Assembly: GCA_963932145.1 (NCBI GenBank) | Contig: OZ010574.1 | Location: forward strand, 81,978,733 to 82,042,732 | Direction of reading: 5' to 3' | Source: Acanthosepion lycidas | Lineage: Eukaryota > Mollusca > Cephalopoda > Sepiida > Sepiidae | DNA length: 64,000 nt | Shown here: positions 44,300-54,620 of the stretch, one piece after another | Layout of the letters: the number at the start of each line of letters is the position of its first letter | Numbering within the stretch: the first letter of the stretch is position 1 | Made by a program: the position numbers and the translations under genes | The notes under the pieces: generated by a model | The model's database searches: none | Seen by the model: the letters and a program-made list of their open reading frames with translations, nothing else | What the model was told of the DNA's origin: nothing

Positions 44300-45660
44300 A
44301 ATTTTTTTTTTTTTTTTTTTTTTTTTTAAGCATTTCACCCCAAGCAAGGCAGTAGTGCTACAAGTATGCAAGGGGTTACATAGAGAGAAGACTGGGTATA
44401 GTGGGGGGGGGATCGAGGAAAGGACAAAAAGAATAATGGGGATCAAGACATCAGAAGATGTCGATTGACATTACATTTAAATTTTTGAAGATTATGGTTA
44501 TCAGAGAAGCAACTAAGAAGAAGGGAGATCCACTGCCGGAAGTGTAAGAGAAGAAGCTGTTGGAGTAGAATAGGCGATTACATTTAACGGTTTTGGCGTT
44601 AAAAGGGTGGGACTGAGATGCCAACCTAGTAGCATGCTTAAATTCATGCAGTCGGGGCACCAGTGAAAATAGCTCGTCAGAGCAGATGCCATGAAAATAT
44701 TTATAGAAAAGACAGAGGGAAGCCATATTACATTGGTGAGAAAGTGACTGGAGTTGAGACCCTGTCAGGACCGATCACATTGTATATCTGTTTTGGGATT
44801 TTGTCGAGAACCTTGAGATGAACAGCGTGGCCATCAGATCATATATGGCAACAGTATTCCATTCATGGACTAATGGTAGATTTGCAGATGTGAAGGATGG
44901 ACTCAAATGAGAAAAACGTTCTGGCATGACACACTGAACCAACTTTCCTTGCAGTAGATGCAGCAATTGATTCAATGAAGTTGTTCCACCTCAGATCAGT
45001 GGAGAACATAAGACCAAGAAGTCACAGTGAGGCACTCTCGTGAAGTTGAGCATCAACCATGCTGATAGGAAGCATGGAAGTTTCTCTAAGGTGAGTAAAT
45101 GACAGTAGTTTTGTTTTGGATGCATTAAAATTCACAAGGCATTTCTTGCCCCAGTCAACCACAGATTGGAAGTTGTTTTCAAAACAAACAGCCAGATTAA
45201 CTTTGTCAGCAATGCTGGATTTACTACTGAGATGACAAAATGTTAGTGTTGTCTGCACAGATGCTGACTTGAGAACCAATGACATCAGGAAGATCATTAA
45301 TGAAGATCAGAAACAGTATAGGACCAAGGATAGAGCCTTGAAGAATACCAGCATTCGTATGGAAGGAACTGGAAGAGAACTTGTTCAGGACAACCTTCAT
45401 TTCATGGTTAGACAGGAATGATTGGATTAAATCAAATAATCGTCCTATAATACCATATTCCTGAAGCTTACATAGAAGGCCAGCATGCCAAACCCGGTCA
45501 GTTGCCTTTGATATATCTAGAGCAACTGCTTGAGCTTTGCCAATATTATCAAGAGCTTGGTTGGAGATATCAGAATAAAGCAAGTGCAGAGATTTAACTA
45601 TCTGCAAAATTTTATAACAGATGATAGAAAATGTGACACTGAAATCTGAAGACACATTGG
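44300..45660 (-). pseudogene. LINE copy with RT domain (Jockey/CR1-like), minus strand
   Basis: Longest copy of this family. Read from 45660 downward: AQAVALDISKATDRVWHAGL (RT motif A; consensus has F for T), QSFLSNHEMKVVLN, then AGILQGSILGPILFLIFIND (motif B), and CADNT in place of the catalytic YADDT. After a frameshift: VDWGKKCLVNFNASKTKLLS, then EWNTVAIYDLMA-type text and the C-terminus ASLCLFYKYFHGICSDELFS, KCNRLFYSNSFFSYTSGSG. The 3' end is GGGGTGAAATGCTT plus a long A-run at 44300-44332. The endonuclease domain is absent. Loss of the second catalytic Asp and frameshifts make it inactive. Confidence 0.85.
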
Positions 45661-45760
45661 AATAATTAAGGATGACACTTCCAAAAGCTAATCAAAGTAC
45701 TAAGATAAAGAAAAATTTCATTAAAAACAAAGAAAAGAGTATCTGTCTTTATTTCCTTAA
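45661..45760. other. Spacer between LINE and SINE
   Basis: Nothing recognisable. Confidence 0.5.
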
Positions 45761-46040
45761 GGACACATGGCACAATGGATAAAGGCCTTGGTTAGATGCA
45801 GTGACAGGACCCAAAGAGTTGTGAGTTCAATACCCGGTTAAGGCAGTGGAGAACTTGGAGAGGTGAATTAACAGGAGATAACTGATAACTGACATCCATT
45901 AGATATGGCATGTGGAAGTAGAACAGTCTACTCTAGTGAGTGAAATAAAGGGTTCAGTTCAACATTCCAACAATCTGAAGAAACATTATGATAAATATGG
46001 CAAAAAAGATGAGGACAATAGTCCGAGTAATGTAAATAAA
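45761..46040 (+). repeat. tRNA-derived SINE, family S1, full-length type copy
   Basis: GGACACATGGCACAATGGAT (A box), GAGTTGTGAGTTCAATACCC (B box), GGAGATAACTGATAACTGAC, GAAATAAAGGGTTCAGTTCA and a tail AAAAAAGATGAGGACAATAG followed by GTAATGTAAATAAAG. It is the best reference copy in the window; the copy at 19547-19820 is nearly co-linear. Confidence 0.85.
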
Positions 46041-46139
46041 GAAAAAAGTGCTGAATTGCTATGCAATATCAATCTTCCTATATAGTAGGGAATGTTGAAC
46101 AAATTCCTAATTGATGAAAAGGAGTCTTGAAGCAATGAA

Positions 46140-46480
46140 GATATAGTGCTAAGATTACTATGGACAAAATATGTATGCAATGAGAAAGTCTTAATGAAAA
46201 AGGAAACAAATGCTACACTTAAAATTGGAAAGAGACTGTTGAAAATTCTAGAGTGCTTAATGGGGAAAAATTTCCTGGAAAATGTGACACTTACAGGATG
46301 TATCTCAGGCAAGAGGGGGAGAGAGAAAAAAGGCAAGTAACCTACCTAATGAGCTTGGATGGTAGAACATTGTTTGAGATGAAGAGTAAAGGGATAAACA
46401 TTGCTTAGATTTACAAAGAATATGAAGTTGTGGAGAGTCATGATCGACAGTGTCCTGAATGACACCTAAAAGAAGGCTTT
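46140..46480 (+). pseudogene. RTE-like LINE, C-terminal fragment
   Basis: Open text MLRLLWTKYVCNEKVLMKKE, then LKIGKRLLKILECL and KNFLENVTLTGCISGKRGRE, followed across frames by a decayed CKWM...LWR region to about 46470. It is the same C-terminus as 8380-8590, and as there it lies just after an S1 SINE. Confidence 0.78.
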
Positions 46481-47289
46481 AATTATAATATGAATTGTTT
46501 TAAGTTCTCAGCTTTATAAGCTGTGTTTAATTTTGTAATAGATTTTGAGAGGTCTTACTCCATTCAGAAAAAGATATTAGTTTAATTCACTCTGTATGCA
46601 GTACATTTTAAATCATTCTCATCAGTGTTTGTCTCCGTTACTCTGCTTTGAGATTAATTTTTTTCACCTTTGATCAACCATAGATAAAATTCTTCAATGC
46701 AGTTGATTAAAGAAATTAAATGTATTTAGCTACTTATTTCATGGTGAAATTTACCTACAACAAATTATGGTTGTTAAAACTGAAGTTACTATTTAATAAA
46801 AAGTTAAACAACTTCAGAAATTTTGAAGAAATATCACTCTTCAATTTCTAAATGAAACTTTTCTGAAACTGAAGCATAAAAACAATATAAACATTTTCTC
46901 CTCTTTGCAGAGAAATGATTATTTCTCATGGCTTTGAATTTTGTCCAAACTTAAAAGTTTGGAATAAAAGAAAAAGGCAGAAATCCAAAACTGTGCAACT
47001 TTCTTTTATTTTCCGAACAATTAAGAAATCAGAAATAAATATTGCTTCTGCAAGCAATTAAATCTGAAAGAATTTCAAAAATGTATTTTCTAAAGAAAGC
47101 GAGAAAAGAGTGTATATATTGCCGGAATAATGCTAAATAAATCTTACACAATGGAGATTGAATTTGAACTTCTTGCATGATTAAGAATTTAACTTTTGTT
47201 TTTATTTGCTACATTTTACAAGATTCTTTCTTGGAAATATCATACCTTATTAGTTCTCTTTTATACAATCTCTTATTTATAATTAAATA
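46481..47289. other. AT-rich, no recognisable gene
   Basis: No feature supported. Confidence 0.55.
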
Positions 47290-47410
47290 CATAATGAGTA
47301 GCTCCTCATATCCAAGCACACACCATCTGCTAGGGTGGCTAGCCAATCCCTCTTGCAGGCTCCTGTTCAGGCACATTTGTGTTAGTTCAACACACACAAA
47401 GCCTATGATG
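47290..47410 (-). repeat. SINE family S3, truncated copy, minus strand
   Basis: GGGTGGCTAGCCAATCCCTC and TTCAGGCACATTTGTGTTAG match the body of the SINE at 14050-14285 (GGATGGTTAGCCAATCCCTG, CTCAGGCATATTCATGTTTG). The tRNA head is replaced by a short segment leading into (AT)n and (GA)n at 47434-47463. Confidence 0.6.
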
Positions 47411-47659
47411 TCTACATCTATGTGTGTTTATATACATATATATATATATAGAGAGAGAGAGAGCGAGTGAGCGAGTTAATTTAAATATCATCTGGGAGCT
47501 ATTAGAGAAAGATAGATGTCAGCAGTGGAACTAAGTTTGATAACAAGGCTCCAAACAGTAGAGGAAGCAATGAGAAAATAAAGTTAAACGTTTAAAGTTC
47601 TAAATTCAGAAATATCCCCGTCTGAGTGTTAAAGTATTGATTTGTGAATTTGATAGCAA
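47411..47659. other. Microsatellite and spacer
   Basis: (AT)n-(GA)n at 47434-47463; otherwise nothing recognised. Confidence 0.5.
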
Positions 47660-47812
47660 TTTTTAACATACGACATATGTTAGCACGTGCAATACCCCAT
47701 CTTCATCAGCCACCAACCAGGGGTGATATCAGGGTTTTGGTGGCTATAGCGGGATCACTACCCCTGGCACCATCAGCAGCATTTGCCCCCAAGCAGGGTA
47801 TGAAGATAAGCT
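47660..47812 (-). repeat. GC-richer block with imperfect hairpin, possible element end
   Basis: CCAGGGGTGATATC and GATCACTACCCCTGG can pair, and ATCTTCAT near 47699 faces ATGAAGAT near 47800. On the minus strand GGTGGCTGATGAAGATGGGG occurs, a TGATGA context like that at 62402, but without the downstream GAAA. Family unknown. Confidence 0.4.
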
Positions 47813-48004
47813 AATTGATCGTTCTGTTTTGTAAATTCTTGCAATGAAATAATAAAACGTTTGTTCTTCTTTGCAGCTTCTATCCATAATGAAAGTTTCC
47901 TGAACATGTTTGCCGTTATTGACGCACTCGTAAAAATTATAATAGACAACTACACAAATATTTCACTTGCACATGTTAGGTTGTGATGTTACGTGCATTT
48001 TATT
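47813..48004. other. AT-rich spacer
   Basis: Nothing recognised. Confidence 0.5.
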
Positions 48005-48280
48005 TGCTTGTAATTGTGAGTTCAATCTCTGAGCTGGGTTGTACAGACTCCGACTTAGTGGAAGCAGGACTAACAATAACTGAGCAGTTGTGAAAAAAGA
48101 TCAAACATCTTTAGATATGGACAGTGGTACAAGAATAGTCTACTATAGATTTCTATGAAGATTATCTGAATTGATAGACACCTGAAGAAGGCTGAAGGGA
48201 TCAACAGTTGAAACATTGTGAAAGTAACAGCAGCAAGTATGACAACATTAGTTGTAAATATTGTTTAAATTTTGCTTTAT
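48005..48280 (+). repeat. SINE family S1, diverged copy
   Basis: TTGTGAGTTCAATCTCTGAG (B box), CAATAACTGAGCAGTTGTGA, ACACCTGAAGAAGGCTGAAG and GAAACATTGTGAAAGTAACA follow the S1 order; the tail is decayed. Confidence 0.65.
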
Positions 48281-48565
48281 TTTTTTGGCACGGGAAGTGT
48301 GTATCATGAATAGTGCATATTCTAATATGATACAAAGTGTTGATATAAAAATAAACATTGCCTGGTGAGTGTAGGGGTGGCTAGTTTCATGCCTTAAGTT
48401 GTTATTAGATGCTCTGATTATTGTTGTTATATATGTGTTTGTGTGTGTGTCGGGGAAAACAACATAAACTTGATATTTAAAACTTTAGTAATCTTTTATA
48501 TAATATTATTAATGCTCTATTTTAATATTTAATATATAAAAATTCCTGCTGTTTCTTAAATCTTT

Positions 48566-48607
<42 letters not shown>

Positions 48608-51600
48608 TTCTGTGAGAGCTTGAACATGAATCCCTCTTCGTAGGAGAAACCACAGCACAGTTTCATCTGGCATACTTTAATGCTTGAGCATCACATTTTC
48701 TTTTTTTTTTTTTTTTTTTTTAAGCATCAGCATATATTTTTTTAATCTTATGTCAGTTTAACAATTTAATAAATGATAATTAAGTTGTTATGAACAGCCT
48801 ATTGAAAATAAGAATAATATTTTGATGTATGTTTTTCAAGAGGTTTCATAAAATAATATTTTCCTTGAAAATTTGATCATTTTTATTGACCTAAGCCACT
48901 TTTGCATCAAAAAAGAGCATAGCATGGTCAAAAAGACACCAAGCTTGATGAAAACAAAGTTTTATTATCAAACTGTTTGTTATTACTGAGAGAAAAGAAC
49001 AAAATTTTTTTTATTTATTTATTAAATTTTTTAATGTCTTTTTTGTGACAAAAAGTACATTGTTTTGCAAAAAATGAAATAATTGTCAGATTTTAATTAA
49101 ATTTTCAGTATTTAGTCACAAATGAATATAAATTACTTCTTAAATATTTTTTTAGAAAACTTTGGTAAAAATATTTTTTATAACTGTTAACCCCACTTAA
49201 TAAATTTTATGAAATTTTGAGAAATTAAAATTTTAGGAACATTTTATTTATATTAGTTAAAAGCATTTAAACCATCAATTGAGAAGTTAAACAGAAACAC
49301 CATTTACCAAAAATCTGCTCTGAATCATAAATCAAAAAAATGCAATTAAATTATGACATTATTTAATTAGAAAAGCTTTTAATTGCTTTTATATATAAGG
49401 TATATTAAGGATACTATAGTTTTAAGAAAAAACATAATGAATTTTTATAAGAATTGTTTACATTTTTTAAAAATTTTAATTAGAAAAATTTATTAAGTTT
49501 TAAATCTTTTAAAATTCTGAATTAGTTTCAGGTATGTTGTGAATATTATTATTAAATAAAAACTGTCAGAAATAGAAAAGCTTAATACAAATCCTCAAAC
49601 ACCAAAATTTTTAAAAAATTTAAAACTTTTTTGTATGTGTCTAAACATTTCCAGTTTTGTAAGTATGGGCGATCATACACAACAACGTTATCAGAAAATA
49701 AGAGCAATGACTATAGACAATTTAAAGTTAACATTTCTAAAATTTAATAAAATATTAGATTACAGAGAATATTGTCCTAAATTTTTAAGATTACTGAGCA
49801 TATATGTTTTATAGATAAGGTATACAGAAACTTTGTCATCAGCCTGTCAGCACATCATGTCAGCTAGTGTTTAGTTAAAAAAATGACAAATAAATTCCAA
49901 TCAATATAATTTGTTTGAAATACACCTGAATATTTTGCTGTCTGAAAAAAGTAAGTAATCCTTTCGCTTTTCAATTAAAATGAAAGCTTCAACAAAGTAT
50001 TTTAATTTTTTTAAATTAATTTAAATCTTGGGTATCACAATGTGGAGGTACCTATTTTTATTTGATAAAATATGTTTTCATATTTTTTCTATTATGAAGC
50101 AAATAATTCTTTGCTGAAAAATAAATGATAGTTTCTAGAAGCTCAAATTAAGAGAAAATATTGCTTTTTGGTATTTAATTATTAAAGAAAGGGATGTTAG
50201 TTTTCAAATTATTGTTTTGTCTGTCTGTGGGAATGAATGGATACAGTCAATTAATAGTGAAAGTTTTTGATATTAAAAACATCGGTAATTATTTATTATT
50301 GCATTTCTTTACAAAATGGTAAATTCTGTATTGAACTTATGATAAAAATATTACAATCTTTGAAAGAAATTTAAATTTTAAGACTTAGAAATTGCTGTTA
50401 GAAAATGAAGTTGTCACTTATTCAGCAGGCTCAAAATTTAGGGAATTAAAATCTCCAAAACTTGGCATCCGATCACTCTGCTCAGCAGTTTACATTGTTA
50501 TTTTAGCTGGTTTCAGCACATTTGACATGAGGTGAGATTGGTTGACCTTTCCATGTCACTTGAGCTCTATAGAAAGGCCATGATAAGATCAAGTAGAGAG
50601 GCAAGCAGTTAGAAAAGCAAAAGTCCAAGTCAAGCATCGGCAGCTCTGAGTGATTGTCAGAGAAGACAGAGTATCAATATAAATGGGAAAGGACTATCCA
50701 TTCTGGAGATTGATTCTTGGTGTCATGTAAGCCAGATCAAAGTGATGGCACTCGTGATCATCTCTGCAATCCTGATCAGCCATCTCCCAGCCTGCACCAT
50801 AGTGTTTCTTGTGCATTACTGCCAAAATGGATCAAAAGGCAGGTCTCTTTGATTCTTTTATAGGCTATTTGCTTGGCTTTTGTTTTCAGTGAACCAAGCA
50901 AATATTTTTGATTTTCTGATATGAAGTCTTCAAGTTATGGCTGTTAGCATATCAGAGATGGTTTGCTTTGGTCTGGACAATTTACATTTTATTTTTCCTT
51001 CTTTTTCCTAATGAAGCTAGCTTTTATAAGCAGTTGTACTTTAGTGGATAGAGTATAGGAATGGTGTTTTTATAGCCTCTATTTCAAGTCTTTGGTCCAA
51101 ATTATCAGCAATATTATTTCTTAACTTCATTTATCATATCTATTTCTGAGTGAATCTTATCATTGGAATAATAATAATAATAATTTAGGAAAGCTGCTAA
51201 GGAGCTGCTCATTAACTTTCCTTGACTGTATAAGGTGAAGTTTAATTAAACTGAGGGGACATGAAGCTACAATGACTAAATAATATATAATAGCTCCTTC
51301 CTTTGAGTAGCAGCTGCTATGCAATGTAGCTTGAATTGCTGGAATCATTATATGTGTATAGCTGTCAAGTCATAGTTGTCATGGCTTTCTTTGGGGCTTC
51401 CTTATGTGTGGCTGCTGCAAGGAATTTAGTGAGATCTGCATATGGGACTAATATTTCATGGTGCCTTGATTCATAAATGATGTATAAGTATGTCCTCAAC
51501 AAAAGAAGCAATAAAGTATATGAAAAATTTGTCCAAAGTTGAAATTCCCACTCATGTGTTGTGCCTGTTCTTGAAACCCAAGATGAAATAGACAAATAAG

Positions 51601-51685
51601 ACAAATAGCCATTTGTCATGACTTAAATATTTATATACTTATATAAAAAATTGACGATTGTATTACAGAGGAAAATATAATATAT
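48281..51685. other. AT-rich, no recognisable gene
   Basis: (AT)n at 48570-48604 and a T-run at 48702-48720. A more complex stretch at 50420-50920 holds an 11-base hairpin (TATTTGCTTGG / CCAAGCAAATA at 50867-50906) but no coding text I recognise. Confidence 0.55.
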
Positions 51686-51950
51686 AAAAGTGGATACTGA
51701 GGTCAACACTTTATGCTTGAATGCAATATTCATGGTTTGAAGATTGCATTCAAGCATGAAACAGTGTCACCACTTGGGGATAATGTCATTGTCCACTTTT
51801 ATATTTACATCTGCTCTATCTCTGATACTGAGCACTTTTACCCATGAACATAGCAAACCTTAAAACTATACATTTATCATATATGATGGCCTGAACATTG
51901 TGTTTAAGCATGAAAAAGACTGTTGCTGCTTGGTGTTGATCAGTGTCCAC

Positions 51951-51956
<6 letters not shown>
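51686..51956. mobile_element. Fold-back element with a third partial arm
   Basis: AAAAGTGGATACTG...ATGCTTGAATGCAAT at 51686-51727 is inverted as ATTGCATTCAAGCAT...TTGTCCACTTTT at 51743-51800. A third, diverged copy of the right arm (TGTTTAAGCATGAAAAAG, then CAGTGTCCACTTTTTA) ends at 51952, just before an (AT)n tract. Confidence 0.65.

Positions 51957-51984
<28 letters not shown>
51957..51984. repeat. (AT)n microsatellite
   Basis: AT dinucleotide run joining the fold-back element to the next SINE tail. Confidence 0.95.
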
Positions 51985-51986
<2 letters not shown>

Positions 51987-52230
51987 GAAATGGACAAAGT
52001 CCGACAATTATTTTAAGACATTTTTATGTTTATACATTCTTTTTATAGATACAAGTACTTAAGTAAATGCTCTGTTTTATAATAATCAGTATTAATAACA
52101 TTTACTCGCCTGAATGTTCTAGAAATTTTTATAGAAAATATTTGTTCTCTGGCAGGAATCGAACCTGTATCCTATACGGAACCGTTATTTACCCTGACGT
52201 GCCTTAATCGATCGAGCCCGTTTGATTGGC
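51985..52230 (-). repeat. tRNA-derived SINE (S5), minus strand
   Basis: On the minus strand GGGCTCGATCGATTAAGGCA (A-box region) and GATACAGGTTCGATTCCTGC (exact B box GGTTCGATTCC) form a tRNA-like head at about 52150-52225. The body runs down to a tail ATAATTGTCGGACTTTGTCC at about 51985-52036, next to (AT)n. Acceptor and T-stem pairing are incomplete, so it is a SINE head and not a functional tRNA. Confidence 0.72.
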
Positions 52231-52321
52231 AAGGTTGATTTTACTGCTTTTAAACTTCATACATCGTACATTCGTACCTACTCAAAGTGTATCCAAATGT
52301 AAACAAACGATGTTACACATT

Positions 52322-52376
52322 ATGAAACGGACAAAGTCCGACAATTATTTTAAGACATTTTTATGTTTATTTATAA
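52322..52376 (-). repeat. Second copy of the S5 tail
   Basis: ATGAAACGGACAAAGTCCGA and the following CAATTATTTTAAGACATTTT repeat the tail at 51985-52036 almost exactly. The next bases (ATAAAAAGAATGTATAAAC) are the inverse of those following the first copy, so the arrangement is a tail duplicate with a small inverted segment. Confidence 0.75.
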
Positions 52377-52654
52377 AAAGAATGTATAAACATTGTATAC
52401 GTATAACATTACTAGAAGATTGATACAAAATAATATTAAATCTAAATTAATCTTACCTTTTTTTTCTTTTTCTCATAAAGAGGTTGTAATTTGCTTTTAA
52501 ATTTCAATAAACCATTCACTTATCAGTCATTTACAATCACATGATGAGATGTGTTAACTCGTTTCAAAACACAACTGCAATTGTGTAGTGTTTTTAGACA
52601 TGTTTTTGATGTAATATCCTAAAATAAAGTGTATATATATATATATATCATAAC
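52377..52654. other. AT-rich spacer
   Basis: Nothing recognised. Confidence 0.5.
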
Positions 52655-53000
52655 CTTTCAACTTGTGAAGAAGACAAGTATGCTACACTCTGTCAAATGT
52701 TTTTGAGATAACCAAAGCAACAGCCTGAGCTTTACCATTCTTATCTTCAGCTTGATAGATTCTTTTAGTAATAACTGTTAATACATCAGCAGTTGACCTT
52801 AGAGAAGTGTAAGCCATATTGCTTGTCTGAAAGAAAACCCTAATGACCCTTTATCTCTGGTTAAATATGTAGTTTGTAAGACAATTTTTCTTAGACTTAT
52901 AGATGGGAATAGAATTGTAGACCTTGACTTTCTTGAGTTTATGTTTAAATTAGAGTGGGTTTCATTTCTGTTTCGGTGAGCATGAGGCCCAAAAGAATAA
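52655..53000 (-). pseudogene. LINE RT fragment (same family as 44300-45660)
   Basis: Read from 53000 downward: SLRSTADVLTVITKRIYQAE, then KNGKAQAVALVISKTFDRV followed by a stop and HTCLLHKLKGY. This is RT motif A with its upstream helix, the same segment as AVALDISKATDRVWHAGL at 45520, but with the catalytic Asp of LDISK replaced by Val. Both ends are truncated. Confidence 0.78.
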
Positions 53001-53221
53001 TCTAGAAAAATTATTCCCCTTAAAATTTATCCCTATTTTTTAATGAGTAAACCAGTTTACTTAAGTTGTGCCTTCTCCTCTCACAAGAAAAAAAGAGTAT
53101 CAGTGAAAATATTTTGAAAAGCTGATCTTTTTAAAAAAAAAATTAAACCTATTTTCTCACATATTTTAATCCTCTTTTTTTTTCTTTTTGTAATATTTCA
53201 CCAATGTGAATATGTGAGTAG
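53001..53221. other. AT-rich spacer
   Basis: Nothing recognised. Confidence 0.5.
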
Positions 53222-53430
53222 TGTAACAGAAACCTGGAGAGAGAAATTGGTGATCTCAGTTTAAATTCTGTCTGTTGCATTCACTTTTGCACAGATAAGG
53301 TTTAATTGGCAAGGCAGTCTGGGTTCTCTAGTTGTGGTTGGCAACCAGTCTAGAAGAAACATTAGAGTTGTCTATGTAGCCCTGGTGAGGTGTGCATACT
53401 ATACATGCATTGATAAAATTATTCAGTTTA
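53222..53430 (+). repeat. tRNA-derived SINE, family S2
   Basis: GGTGATCTCAGTTTAAATTC (B box), TCTGTTGCATTCACTTTTGC, ATTGGCAAGGCAGTCTGGGT, GGTTGGCAACCAGTCTAGAA. It aligns with 28480-28745 in reverse orientation and with 61530-61760. Confidence 0.7.
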
Positions 53431-53589
53431 CAATAAGTTGTGGTGTGGGGTTGTGAACTCAGTGATCCTCAGATATAAAAAAAATTTATGAACACTTAAT
53501 GAAAAATAAATGTTTTTAAATTCTGTTTTCTGTAAGGGATTTTAAGTTTCATTTTTCTCATTTTTTTCTTTAAATTGGTAATACATTAG

Positions 53590-53790
53590 ATCAATCCTAT
53601 CATTGCTGCATTGTTATAGCATTGCTGCCTGGCTGTGCTGGCCCATTTTTCTGATATGTTGTATTTTATGCTGCAGTATGTTGACACTGCTTTCGAAATA
53701 GCACAGAGTGCTAGTTAGTTTTTAGGGACTGACATTTCGCAGTGACTTGAAAATGAATATATGCCCCAACAGCAGGCAATCAAAAATATA
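53590..53790 (+). repeat. Repeat R1, copy d, internally deleted
   Basis: TATAGCATTGCTGCCTGGCT matches the 5' part of copy c at 29215; CTTTCGAAATAGCACAGAGT and GTGACTTGAAAATGAATATA match its 3' part at 29625-29705. The ~300 bases between are missing here. Confidence 0.62.
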
Positions 53791-54620
53791 TGTCAAGGTG
53801 ATCTTTAACTCGAGCCTTGAAATCAAGTGATGACCAGGTAGACAACTGAGGATGGACAATTAACATGTCAAAGTTCATTGCTGAAATTGGATTAAGAAAT
53901 TTTTTTTTTTTATTTTTACATTTTACCTTTGGATTGAATTAAGTTTATTAATATACTAAAGTAAGTATAATATTTATTTTATTTGAACTTGGCATATTTT
54001 ATCTCTAAACAAATTTTTACAGTGCAAAATTCACAAAGTGTCATTAAGAATTTTATAACTAACAAGTTAATTTAAATTTTAAATTTAATATTTTTCTCTA
54101 TATTTCTTCAATGACCATATTAAGTATAAAATTAATTTTTTATGAATAATGTTTTTCTTTAACAGGTATTTTTTCTGTTCTTTGTAAATAAATAGAAAAC
54201 ATTAAAAAAAATAAAAAAGTAATGTTTTACACTGCAAAATTAATGAAAAATGACACTTATTAAAGATTTATCACATGAAGTTAATGTCAAAAATTCAATA
54301 ATAAATTTAATATTTTACAACAATTCTTAAAAATATAAAGATGTAAAGAGAGACAACATTGTCTTGTCAATATTGTTGTTTTCATTTTACTTTTTTGAAA
54401 TTGTTTTAAACAGCCAAATTCACAAAAGCAATCACCCTAATTATTAAGTATTTTGTCACAGAAAGTTAATTCAAATTTATTCTTTATGCTATTATTCTTC
54501 ATAACAAATATTTTGATTATAAAATTCACTGTTTAGTGAATAATTTGTGTTTTCTTTATAACATGTAAAGTATGTTGATACCGTCTTGTAAGAAAACAAA
54601 AAAAATGATTGTAGCTTTTT
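53791..54620. repeat. AT-rich DNA with degenerate ~200-base periodicity
   Basis: Related segments near 54022 (GCAAAATTCACAAAGTGTCA), 54230 (GCAAAATTAATGAAAAATGA) and 54412 (GCCAAATTCACAAAAGCAAT), each followed by TTAAG/AAAG and an AAGTTAAT motif, suggest a decayed tandem array of about three units. No gene. Confidence 0.45.

Noticed and set aside
47690-47720. Third hammerhead ribozyme at GGCTGATGAAGATGGGG
   Set aside because: No GAAA follows at a workable distance, so the core cannot form.
52150-52225. Functional tRNA gene (exact B box)
   Set aside because: Acceptor arm and T-stem do not pair fully and the sequence continues into a SINE body with a repeated tail.
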